64,000 bases of DNA from Nigrospora sphaerica. Its lineage: Eukaryota; Ascomycota; Sordariomycetes; Amphisphaeriales; Apiosporaceae. Both the position numbers and the translations under genes were made by a program. The DNA lies in contig JAGVVL010000018.1 of NCBI GenBank assembly GCA_018287875.1, forward strand, positions 3,030,501-3,094,500, read 5' to 3'. The notes under the pieces are model-generated. The model was not told the origin of the DNA, searched no databases, and saw only the letters and a list, made by a program, of their open reading frames with translations. Shown in pieces: positions 13,001 through 24,100 of the stretch; within the stretch, counting starts at the first letter, position 1; each line of letters opens with the position of its first letter.

Positions 13001-13452
13001 TGGGCCCCGACCACCCCCACACACTCGATAGCATGAACAATTTGGCGACCTTGCTCCAGCGGCAGGGACAGTACTTGGAGGCGGAGACAATACATCGGCA
13101 GACACTACCGTCGAGGGAGTTGGTGTTGGGCCGAGGGCACCCCGATACACTCAAGAACATAAGGCTGATCGCAAAAGTGCTCAGGATCCAGGGGAAGCAT
13201 ACAGAGGCGGAGCAGATGGATCAGCAGATGCTAGCGTGGGAGAACGATGGACGTCTTCGCGAGGCGGAGGACGAACGGGGGGGCGAAACAGTTGCGTCAA
13301 CAGATCGTGGCGTTGTGTTAATCGATTCCTGGTCTCCGCCTACTGACCAAGCACGATCCTTTTCTGGAACCTCGGCAGGAAGCAATGTTTCACGACAACG
13401 TGGGAAGCGAAGGGGCTGCTGGTGTTTTCTTGGTCCTAGTGCGCAAGCATGA
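10040..13452 (+). CDS. HET / NB-ARC / TPR NLR-type protein
   Basis: A cytosolic NLR-like receptor candidate. Fungal HET-domain NLRs are known in heterokaryon incompatibility and other self/non-self responses; the trigger of this one is unknown. Exons 10040..10805 and 10856..13452 give 1120 residues. The 50 bp intron (GTACGT...GGTAG) joins HET to the NB-ARC leader HFLVPFGQNENFVGR. HET (about 1-190) shows YAILSHTWG, YFWVDTCCID and WFSRGWTLQELIAP. NB-ARC has Walker A GLGGIGKT (about 302-309), Walker B LLIIDNVDD (about 377-385), GSILFTTRN and a PLA motif, followed by a winged-helix-like part. An Asp/Ala/Ser hinge (about 597-611) precedes eight full and one partial 42-residue kinesin-light-chain-type TPRs (about 687-1050). 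No stop or frameshift is seen. The last 70 residues are poorly structured. It stands alone, with over 2 kb of gene-free DNA on both sides. Confidence 0.93.
10806..10855 (+). other. intron of NLR gene
   Basis: 50 bp, GTACGT donor and GGTAG acceptor, with TCTAAT 13-18 bases before the acceptor. Splicing yields TIND-KCAAHFLVPFGQNE, which restores the conserved linker between HET and NB-ARC. Confidence 0.85.
11881..11925 (+). repeat. 12 bp coding minisatellite in the NLR hinge
   Basis: Three perfect copies of the 12-mer gacgatgcctcc plus a partial fourth (gacgatgcg), coding Asp-Asp-Ala-Ser. It lies between the NB-ARC/winged-helix part and the TPR array, and the unit length keeps frame, so copy number can change without breaking the protein. 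Confidence 0.95.
12150..13225 (+). repeat. 126 bp TPR-coding tandem repeats
   Basis: Eight full 42-codon units and a partial ninth, each shaped L..L..GKYAEAE..HRQTLE..K..LGP.HP.TL.S.N. Units share long near-identical DNA stretches, for example around aagtacgcggaggcggag at 12553, 12689 and 12943. Units 2-4 resemble units 5-7 in order (both middle units read AERLQRQAL.GYR), which suggests a 378 bp block duplication. Confidence 0.85.
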
Positions 13453-15740
13453 TATCAGCATCGTTAAGAAACGCTTTGCTTCGCTATGTAGGGAGGTTGC
13501 GACTGCGTCACCCACTACATCGCCCCCTTGAAGATGCGTGTTGTAGAGCCTCGGCTGCTACGAAGGGCTTCAAAAGTAGGTGGTTCCTATGGAGAGCACT
13601 ATATAACGTGAGCGATCAGAGGTTTCAAACTATAATACTTTGACATGCAGCCCAGACTGTTGGCGTCTGCCTCGGCCCAATAACGTTTACTGCACGCCTA
13701 TACGCCGCTCTGGCAACTGTGGTAGGGAGACTCGACGCCTCTGTCGCCCCGCGTCATCCAGCAGGATGATGCAAAGCGCATCTCGCGCCGACGATGGCGC
13801 TAAATGGACGGTCAGCCATCGATACCACGGCGCACGAATGGATTCCCTAGTCGAGCAGGAGCTGTTCTTTCCGACGGCCGTGGAATGCATCCGGCCCTCG
13901 GTCTGTCGCTGATTCTCGGCACTCGCGCCTTTACACGTTGACCTGTGTCTGACGTTGCTTCCCGGCAGAGTGGGGGCCCACCCGCCCACGGTACCCGTAG
14001 GTTGGAAGCAGCAAACAGGTCCTGGCTATGCTAGCACTAGCCCGTCCTGCCAACGCGGTAGACGCGGCAGCCACGCAAGTCGCTTTGCCACGAAAAGCAT
14101 ACCCGCACCGGGCCAGTTATACTTTCGCAAAGTTGCGTTACTCAGCCACCAAGTACACGCACAACGCAGCCCCGAAACCCCGCCTCCCTCTCCTCCCGCT
14201 CCAAAACCCAATGGGCGCCGCGCCGACGAGGGGAGGGAGGGCCTTATCTTGCCGGGGTTCCGTCCGGTGGCCTGACTAACTTGGGCCCCTCCGATCGGGC
14301 CTCGTGACGAGGTTCGCTTTTCGGAACGAGCTCGGCCAACAAACGAGCCTATCCGTTAAATTTGACTCCGTCGACACGTCGTCCGTGGTTAAGGGCAAAA
14401 AAACGCCCAGGGGAAACCTGCCGCGCTGGAGCGGCGGGTGCTGGAAAGGGAATGATGGAAAGACACTAAAGTGGTCGTTGCCAGTCATGGCCCGTCGGCT
14501 GGCCTCTTGCCATGCGTGCATTCCCGCCTAGATGGATGTCAAGCCGAGAAGCGAACAGCCCCGGTGTTCTGACCTGAAGTTTACGCTGCGCGCACGCCCT
14601 CCGTTGCCCGAGCACCTCCGACTCTACCCTGTATGCTGGCAGGTCGCTTGTGAGCGGGTAGTCGGATGCCGCGGGCTACTATCAAGCGTCCCCTTCCTCT
14701 CCGTCGCGATTCGTACCAGGCAAAGTGGCTTGAACCCGTTCCTCGATCACAAAGCTCTCACTCAGCCTATAGTGCATATACTGAGTAATACCCGTGTCGA
14801 TCGATACTTGGGCGCGCATCAGCGTGGGGCTGCTTCGTTCTCACCATCGCCCGTCACAGAAAAGTCAAAACGGCCATGATCCAGCCGAGAGATTGCATCT
14901 TCAATTAAGCAGCGTTGTCCTGGCCAGTCGTCTCCAGGTCTACCACCATCGGTATACACTCTCCGCATGTCCTTGCTGCTGTCCATCCACCTTCATTACT
15001 CAGGCTGGCACCACGCGTCTATGCCTCACCCGGGCTTGGTACCTGGGCGGCGACGTGCCACACCTGCCTCTCTGCTATGCTCTCATGAGCCCGTCGAGGC
15101 CGGAAAACTCATCCACATGCGCACCCCCTTGCTGCCGTCTCCTTCCGCATGCCGGTATGGGCGGGGTTGAAAAAAAAAACCGTCGTCATATCGTCGTGTG
15201 TCGCGTCATGATCAAAGGTTGGGGGGAGAAAGGAAACAGAACCGCAAAGCCCCCATCCGTGGAGTGGGAAAGCCAGAAAAACACACCAGTTCAAGCAAAG
15301 TCTTATGCCCTGGCCATCCATGGCCCTCGCCGGCCCTCTTGTTTCGTAACGCGAAATCCCTCTGCCCTTGATCTCGCCCATGCAGTTCCAAGAAAGCCAA
15401 CGCGTAGAACGAGGTCGCTTACGTCGCATGACTTTTCGCTGCGCTCCCCTTGCAGCGGATATCCTCCTCTTCCATGTCTCCGAGGCCACCGAAGCCACCG
15501 GAGCGTCAAAAATAATGTGATTATGTGCGCCTGGCAACATTTCAAGTCTATAGCCATGTCCGTAAAACCGCCAGGCGGGCGGTGTAAATGCTTTGATCAA
15601 ACGACGCGGGGTTATGTCCAGATAACCCGGGGTATGTAGTTGTAGTGGTGCTCTCATGCCCAACGGCCCATAGGCCGCAGGTCAACCTGGAAAGGCGAGC
15701 CGGCCGGCAGAGCCACGTCAAGGAGCTGAGTGCGTCTTTC
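13453..15740. other. gene-free stretch after the NLR gene
   Basis: 2.3 kb between convergent genes (NLR on plus, the long disordered protein on minus). The open frames, including one of 281 codons at 14794-15639, have no motif, no recognisable composition and overlapping antisense frames of similar quality. I see no gene, terminal repeat or tRNA signature. Confidence 0.45.
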
Positions 15741-18700
15741 CTAAAACGTCTCAGACTCTTGGCTGACGGCTGAGTCGGGTCGTGCGACAGACCCAAACGT
15801 GTCTATAATCTCGAATCAGGCCCTGAAGCTTGGGTTAGGGTGGGGAACCAGGCTCACCTCTCTTTCGCCTGCGGTCATCTCGGGCACTTTGGTCACCGGC
15901 TGACCGGATGCTCTCCGTGTCACTATCCGGGCTCCTGAAGCCCTTGCTAGGAGTCATGGCCCGGGGCCCACTGGGCCTTCGCGCTGGCGTGTTCAGAGCG
16001 GCGCTCAGGTTCTTGTTTTCCGGCTTTGGGCTGCCGGAACCTGAACGGAAGCTATCCGATCTGACCTGGGTGCTCGTCGTGTACGCGCCGTCCATGGGCT
16101 GGTAGGCCAGGGGGCTGGGGCTCTGCTTCTTCTGCAGCTTGTTGACACGGTCATTGCGGGGTGGCGCCGCCGCGTCGAGAGGCTCCTTCGGCGGGCGCGG
16201 AGGGCCAGTGGCCGAGGGCGACGACTGGTAGGCGTTGCGGTACTCGTCGGCGGGGCTCTGGTCGTTGTAACGGTTGGATTGCTGCGCAGGAAACCGGTGG
16301 AGGCTTGTGGCCGAACCGGCCCAGTCTGCGCTCTTGGGGCTCATGGGAGAGTCGTAGTTGATTGCCGACGATTCGAGCGCCGTGCGGAACCGCTCCGTCT
16401 GGCCGGGGCGCGGTTGGGGGTGCTGCAAGTTCACGCTGTTGCGGTGAGCCTTGTATTTAGGGTCCTCGGGCGTCATGCAAGTGGAGGCCATGGGAGGTTC
16501 ATCGAGATGATATCGGACCGGTGGAGTGGCGGCCTCCATTGGGACCGAGTTCACCATCAGGTCCGGCTCTGAGTAGCCCGAGTTCAGTTTATCGTCCCCG
16601 TAAGGGTCGTGCTTGGTATACTGTTCATGCTGGTCAAGGTTGGAGCCCGAGCGAGAGGGCGGGTGGAAGAAATCGTCAAGCTGGTCGCTCTTGGTAGCAC
16701 GAGACTGGCCGCTGTTCCGGAAGACGCGGCCGAAGCTGGAAGTAGTGGTCTCGGACCATCTGGAGATCTTGGGGAGGAAGCCTGTAGACCCCTTGGACTT
16801 GTGCTTCTTGCTGTTGTCCGTCGCGGGCGTGTTCTCGTTGCTCATGCTGGCATGATTGTTCTGTGTCACCGCCGGGGGCGGTGTGGCCAGGGGCGCCGAC
16901 TCGGCGCGGGACGGCGGCCCCACAGCAGGCGACATCAACAGGTCGGGGTTGGAATACTCGTCGGCCATGCTGACGCGCGAGTGGTTGCGATCGTACTCAT
17001 CCTCGGGGCCTTCGTCCACGGTGCTGATCCTGTGATCGGAGAACTTGCGATCATAGCCCACTCTGCCCGAGGACCCACGGCCCTGAGGAATGGAAAGGTG
17101 TCCGGACTGGCTGGCGTGACTGGCCGTCGAGGTGCCAGCATTGCCCTCGGGCTCGTAACCCCGGTCCTGTTCGTATTGTCCCTCGGGTTGAAGGTTCTCC
17201 ATGGACCGGGTATGGGTGCTCAAACCAGCCGAGGTTGCTGCGCCACCAGTCTGGTGCTTGAGGATGTCCACCTCGGTGAGAAGATGCATCAGCATATCTT
17301 CGATCCTCGTGAGATCTTTGGTGCCCTTGGAGTTGAGGCCCTTGAGGGCACGGCGGAACAGACCGCGCTTCTTGGCAGGCAAGTCGTCCAAAGTGTTGGT
17401 TTGCGAGTAGCCCTGCAGCGACCTGGAAGCACTGCCGGGAAGCGGCCTTGGGCCGCCGAGGTGTCGCTGCACAGTCTTCTCCGTGTTGCCTTGGACCTCG
17501 CCAATAATCTGGTCCTCGGATTCAGCCATGGCCCGCTTCATGTCCCTAAACGAGTTGTGCATCTCGCGGGTGATTTGAACCACCGTCTGGATCAGCTCCT
17601 GGTCACGGGCGCTTCGCTGCGCGTCGCGGACCATGAGGTGTTCCATCAAAGCAATAATGTCCGTGGACTCGATTCTATCGATTCCGTTGCCCGTCGAGGC
17701 ATCATAGAACTGCGAATCCATGCCTTGGGACAAGCCGCTCATCTGTCTCGTGTGCTGCGGGGCAAAGAAAGGATCATTGCTGCCTCCTCCCAACGCGGGC
17801 TGGCTTTGGCGCTCCACGCCCTTGCCCTTCATATCCCGGTCATTCGGTGCAGAAGTTTCATATCCTTCGTCGCCTTGATGCATGCCCGGAGAGCCACTGT
17901 TGTAGCCACCCCGGTAGGCGCTGGGGTCAAATCCCGGGCTACCAAAGCCCTCCAAACCTGGAAGGTTGGCAATCGGGCTGGTTCCCTCGTAGGGGTTCGT
18001 AACGAGCGTGTCTCTTTTGCGATCCATAGAGGTTCTCTGCCACTCATCTTCTTGGTCCTGGCTCGGTTGTCGGCTGTGGGCTGTGGCCATTCCAGCGGCG
18101 CCAGCAGCTGCAGCAGCAGCGTCACCGGCCTTTGGTGTGGCCGCCCGGTCGAAGTCAAATGTCTTCTCCTGAGTGGGCGTGTGCTGTTGCCAATATTCTC
18201 CGTTGTGCGACTCGTCGACAGGGTCCTGGACAACCGAGGACGCGTTACTCTGTTCGTAGCCCCATCCGATCTCTGGCATGGGATGGTCCGAGTCGGGCAA
18301 GCCGCTAGCGCCCATCCTCGGCTGGTCATAGTCAGAGAGGCGATCGATGCTGTGGCGTGGTGTAGTATTAGGATGGTATCCGTTCTTGGTGCGCTCTTTG
18401 AAGGAGCGGTTGCGGGAGACACCCTCCCCAACAAATTGGTCGTCGTGCTCGGCTTGAGCAGGCGAAGAGTGGTCTTCTTTCTCCGCAATGGCTGCAGCTG
18501 CCTTCGCGAAACCCCGGCTGATGATAGCAGCTTCGGATGGGGAAGGTGACTGCCGGTAGTTCTGCTGGCGAGGGACCTTACGCCCGTATTCATCAAGGTC
18601 ATACTCGGAGAACTCCTGCGAAGCCGGCGACGGTTTGGACAAGCGGTCTCCTGGAAGCGATCGCTTTTTGGCAGGGCTCGCACCCCTAGACAGCCGGCCC

Positions 18701-21111
18701 AATTCTCTCGAGTCGTATGATATTTGCGAATCTCGCTGTCCTGCGCTCAAGAGCGAGGGATCAAGAGCGGACCCGTCGACCAGAGATGCCACAGCCGACT
18801 CCGTGCTGAAAGGCTGGTGGATGATTTGAGGGTTTGCGCCCACACCCTGGACTGCCTGACCAGAGGTGACTCGATCGAGGTCACTGCCGTCGGTGTACTG
18901 CGTGTCCTGATAATAGCCAGAGCTTCGCAAATCGCTGACGTCGTCGCCAAACTCGCGGCTTCGCATGTGGCTCGGCATCGAACTAACCGATTTGCCGGGA
19001 GACGACATCTCGCTTTGGGTGAATCGCGAGTCGCGGCGGTGGTGAAGATCACTCTCGTTCTCGGTGTATCCGGATACACTCTGGATGGGACTCAAACCTC
19101 GCCTTTCTTGCTGGTACGGAACATACCGCAGAGGCGGCGGTACGTCCTGCTGGAAGTAGCCACGCTCATACATGCCCGGCTCAACATGATCGTCATCGTA
19201 CTCATCGTCATACTGCTCGTGAGTGTAGTTTTGGCTCAGGTCGCTGTCGTTGTACTCTCTGTCGTCGTACTCGCCAGGGCCTTGGCGGGGGAGGGCCTTC
19301 AAGTCGCCATGAGAAATGTTGGCGTGTTGCGCACCCAGGCCTTGTAACGTGGCTTGCAACGGGGTCCGAGTCGGCGTAGGGGCCTTCTCCAGAGATTCCA
19401 TAGAAGCCACGCCCCGGGGGACCTCACCTACGGGTGTCATTTCCTCGCTGGCAGAATGAGGCCTGTCCGTGTCGGCAGAGAGAATTGAGGTCCTTGTTAT
19501 CTCGGATGGGTTCATCTCGCTAGTGAGGGGCATTGGCGGTATGACCTCGTATTCGGTGTCGCGGTACTCTTCCGCTGCCCTGCCACGTTCGGGCGTCTTT
19601 GCTCTGCGCCGCCTTCTTTGCCGCTTGTCATCCCCTCGTGACCGGTCGTGCGCTCCCATGGCGCCTCCGGCAGCAGCCGACGGTCCCAAAAGTGCGGGGT
19701 CTTCGAAAGACTCATTGACCCGCCGTGGGGTTTCATCTTGGTCATCGATCGATTCTACCACGGACGTTTGTTCGAGGCTGCTACGAGGAGACAAGTCATT
19801 CCGGGCTTCTCTTCCTCTTGACTTGGTCGAGTGTGTGGTGTCCGCCGACTTTCTCTTGTTCGCAGCCGACAGTTCCTCTCGGGAGACCGATGTCAGGCTG
19901 GAAAGCGACTGCTTGGTGTTAGGCTGCCGAGTCTCGCGCACACTGCGTTCTCTCTTGATGGCACTGAGTTCGGGTAGTATAAGCCTCCGGATGGCATCCT
20001 CGACCGTCTCCAGTAACTTGGGGTTGTTAATGGACACCTTGGATGAGGCATGCGAGTCATATGACCGGTGGCTTGGCGAGAGCTGGGAGGAGAGCAAACT
20101 CGAGTCGGCGGCCGAAACAACAGAATCCTTGTGACTGTTTCTTGATCTCCGGCGCGCCGAGGCCCTACTCTCGGCATCCCCCTTGTCGATGCTGGTCCTC
20201 CTACTTTTGGAAGACCTGTGCTTGCTTTCCGGTCGACTTGCCTTCTCGACTGCCCTTTCTATTATCCGTCTGTCGTGACTTTCGCTGCGCGGTCTGCGGT
20301 TCTTCTTTTCGAGCGCTGCGGCAGCGGCGGCGGCGGCTACGGACCCCACTCCGGTAGGTTCTCGAGCGCGCGATCGGCTTCTGCTGCGACGGGGGCTTCT
20401 GCTGCGCCTTTCTTCGCGGTCGCCGGTCTCGCCGTCCAGGAAACTATCGGTCGGGATGACAGAGATGTCCGACATGTTGGGCGGCACGTACGACGACGCC
20501 TTGCTATCAGTGGCGGGGATCAAGGGACTCGACACTTTGCGCTCCTTCTTCCTCCGATACTGGTTGGGGTCGATGTCGACTTCGATTGGGTGCCGCGACA
20601 CATTCGACTCCTCGGTCGCGGAGGCGTACGAGTTCATGCTCCGGCTGTCTTCGGGGTCTGTCATGTCAAGCTGGCTAAGGCTTTGCTGGACCAAGGGTCC
20701 GTCGTCATTGTTGCGGCGCCCCATGGCGGACTTGCCTGAGCTACTCTTAGTCTCGGTGATCTGAATGTGACCGCTCTTATCGTGGTGCCTGGACGGCGCC
20801 AGGCGCACTCGAACGCTCGGCCTGCGATTGCTCTTACTGCTGCCTTGTTTTGCCGGGCCCTTGGTCTTGGTGGTTTCAAAGTACTCAATTAGCAGCGACG
20901 TCTGCGAGCGATTGGGCTTGTGGTGGCCCCGGGTCTTGATGGTGATCGGTGTGCCGTCGTCGGGCAGCGAGAAGGATGACTCCTGGTCGGCGGTCTTGTC
21001 CGCCTCGGATGCCAGGTCGTCGGGCAATTCGGTGGGTGTAGAGACGACAGATTCGGTCTCGGTCTCGGTGGGTGCTGGCAAGGGGGGGGCCTTATTCGAC
21101 TCGATACCCAT
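15741..21111 (-). CDS. very long intrinsically disordered protein (hypothetical)
   Basis: About 1771 residues; family not recognised. It starts at ATG 21111. Most of it is Ser/Arg/Pro/Asp-rich low-complexity sequence: an RS-dipeptide patch (about 232-250), a run of eight alanines (about 257) and many SxxS/RS sites suited to phosphorylation. One segment (about 1140-1290) looks folded and helical: IESTDIIALMEHLMVRDAQR, then REMHNSFRDMKRAMAESE, then a basic KKRGLFRRALKG patch and DLTRIEDMLMHLLTEVDILK. The N-terminal SQTSLLIEYFE is also unusually ordered. At the C-terminus a GTGAGC donor (15857), a CTAAC site and a TATAG acceptor (15803) suggest a 55 bp intron. Exons would be 21111..15858 and 15802..15741, ending QESETF. 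Unspliced, it would stop at 15835. A scaffold role is a guess. Confidence 0.75.
15803..15857 (-). other. probable 3' intron of the long disordered protein gene
   Basis: GTGAGC donor, CCCTAAC branch-like site and TATAG acceptor, 55 bp, phase 1. It would replace the terminal residues GEPGSPP by a 20-residue tail ending SQESETF. The nearer acceptor TTCAG would give only a 35 bp intron, which is short for these genes. Confidence 0.55.
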
Positions 21112-24100
21112 CCTGCTGACAGCTGGAAAACTGCCCTGGTCAGGGTCAGGGAGGGTGGGCGTTGGTGTGTTGCCGCGCAGCCGGCAATCCAGTATTTATT
21201 AGGATGGTTGGGGTGGGAGCGGCGCCCTTGGGCCCTGGTCTTTTGGTCGTTTACCCGCCGCGGCGTGGTGGAAAATGCCCACAGTGGAGATCGGGCAAGC
21301 TTGCAGGCCAGCACTATGACGGCAGTGAGAGAGGCGCTGGGGCTAGGCGGACAAACCGGGCAAGGTTGCTTTTTTTCCCGAGCGGTCGCCCAGGCCAGGC
21401 CAGACGAGCGAGGTCAAGTACCGGTTCGGTGTCAGAGGGCCAGTCGGGGTAGTGCCAAACCCATGCCGCTTGGTAGTGCTGGATTGTGCTTGGTCGGCGA
21501 GGGGAATGATGGTGGTAGGTATGTGGAGGGCACGGCAGGGCAACCTGGATGGTGAGGTTGCAGGCAGGTTAGCAGGGCAGGGCCGCTAGGTCGTTCAGGG
21601 CGCCTCGAGTTGGAAGTGGGCAGAAAATGGAGGAGGTCGGGTCGGTGAAGGGAAGGCTGTGGCTGCCTGTGAACAAGCGGCCCAGGTTGGAGCGGTGGAG
21701 TCGAGCTGTAGGCGAAAAAAAGCACCCCAGGTCGGAGGTTTCTGAGCAACGTGGTACCCAATCGGTGCGGCCGTGGGTGTAGCGTCCAGAGAGATGGGAA
21801 ACGGAAATGGCGAGAAAGAATGGGATCGATCACCTACCGGGCCTCGAAGTGGGTGACTCGACGGCGACAAGATTGTGTGGGAAACTGAAAGTGAGCTCTC
21901 CGTTTGCTGTATTGGAATAGAAGCTTCGGCTCCCAGCCTCCAATTAATCGGTCGGAACACTGCCGCCTGCTGCCGTTTTGCTGCCCACGCCCAACTTCAC
22001 TTCCCTGCTGCGCAAGGATGCCGCATCAATGCGTGCGTACTGGCCAGCAGGCGAACTCGACGCGGGACGAGGGGCGATGGAGAGGTAGGTAGTAACGCAA
22101 ACAATCCCGTGACGTCCCGGGGGTGAATCAGCTCACTTTACTTCACGAGGTTCGAGTTAGGTAGGTGCTACGCAGCGACGACCGACAACCTGCGAAACGC
22201 CGGGCGACGGGAGACAACGACCTGGGACGCCTGGTCTGATTTACATGCAGAATGAGGTACGAAGGAGGCGGGGGTGTTTCGTTGATCCTGCCGGCGCCTG
22301 TCTGTCCTTGGTTTCTTGGCCCTCGTGCGCCCGAGGGGGGAAAAAAAAGAAAACGAAAGATGCGTCCGAAGAAGTCTACAACGTGCATCTTTTTTTTTTT
22401 TTTTTTTTTTTACCTCGCTGTCCTTCCGGTTGGTTGGGTTGAGGGCCCCCGGGTAGACTGCCCGACTTCTGCAGCACACGAGGGCGCGGCAGATGGGCTC
22501 TTCGTAAGGCGATAGGGCAGACCGATCGGTCCAGGCCTATGCTTCTTGCCCAAACCTCCCCTCCTCTCGCTTCCCCTCCCGGACCCCAGGCAGATGCGAC
22601 CGAGGTAGGATGCAGAAGATGTCGTCGATATGGCGCATCGCGGCTGTGACGACTGCCATGATGGCGGCAGCGGCTGGGGTGAGGCAGTCTTGATGCGTTG
22701 TCTCCCAGACAGGGGTCACCACTCGGACCAATCCCGCTCTCGAGCGACGCCCTGGCCAGACACCCGGGGGCTGCACGAGCAGGGAGTTGCACCAGGATTG
22801 GCCATGCGACAAGAACGAGTGAGGGAGGCATCTCGAGAGCTTGCTTGACTCGTCCGTCCGTTTGTTGTGTTGTTCTGTTCTTATTAGCTCTCCTTCAACG
22901 GGCTGCGCACCTCGTCTGCTGGGCCGCTGCCGAACCCGCTGCCGTTGCTGTGATGGTGGCGAGGGGCGGGCAGGGTTACACCCACACCAGCCCTCCCCTC
23001 CTCTTCTGGGCGAGGTTGCCTCTCGATCAGCCCAGCCCTGTCTACTGTAGGTGGGCAGTCGGCCTATATCAAGCAAGGCAGGACCATGGTCCGCTACCCC
23101 CGACATATTTTGAGCGTCGTCGGCTCTCGTCAGATCTCTCATTCGCATTTCACGTCACGACTTCTAGATGAACCCAGGTGGCAGCCAGGGGTCGCTTGCG
23201 TTGCCGGCGGCGGCTATTCACGTCATGAAATCCCCCCACCCACCAGGGACAGTGAGGGTGCGACTTTCACGGCCGAAAAAGGGTTGAGGAAGCGTATCGC
23301 AATTAAGTTGCGGGATGCCTGTCCGCCTGTTGCCCGGCTGCCCGTCCACCCGTCTGTCCGTATCATTCGGTTGTTGACAGGCAGCCAGATCCCATGGGAA
23401 AGGGGAGCAGGGACGAGGTGCCGAACGAGCCACGGGGCGGCTTGGGCTCCTCTGGCAGGGTGACGGCTGGGGTGGGTGGTGGGCGATCATGGATCGCGGG
23501 ATCGATCCCCTCTCCACGCGTTTGGGCTGGACGACTGGAGCCCGACCTGCCCGGGTCACCAAGGAGACAGGAGCTGAAGAAGCCCGCCAGCCGCCTACTT
23601 CCCTCTGCTCGTCATGCAGCTGCCGGTCTTCTTTTCAACAGCCGCGTCCGCCTCGGACGTGGCCTCCAGTGCTTCCGGCATGGATCGTGGCTGACAGTCC
23701 TCCTGAGGGAGGGGGGGTTGGCTGCGTGCTGGCTGCTGGTTGGCTCGAGTGGTCGGCTGAGGATCCACACCTGGAGCTGCTCCAACATCCACCATCATCC
23801 ATGCGCAGGATGACAAGCAGCAAGCAGACGAGGACCAAAGCCTCGGATGAACCTGGAAGTAAGGATGAGACAGCCCCCCCCCCCCCAAAAAGGGCCAAGC
23901 TGTTTCTGGCCGTATACTGGCCGTACTTGCCCCGTCGCCCTTGTGATGGTCCTGCCGCCCCATAGCACATGCGTCCGGTCCGCCTGCTTTAGTGCGTTAG
24001 CTGCCCGTATCCACTGCCCTCACCGACTCGACGCTATCCCGGACACCCATGTTTGCCCGTGTACGCCCGTGAAAAGTCCGCAAAGCCGAAAGCTGGGAGG

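Noticed and set aside
14794..15639. 281-codon plus-strand frame
   Set aside because: Cys/His/Pro/Ser-rich without pattern, opposed by open antisense frames of similar length.
16609..18549. 646-codon open frame on the plus strand
   Set aside because: Antisense to the long disordered protein. No domain or signal; the sense frame is far longer and has ordered islands.
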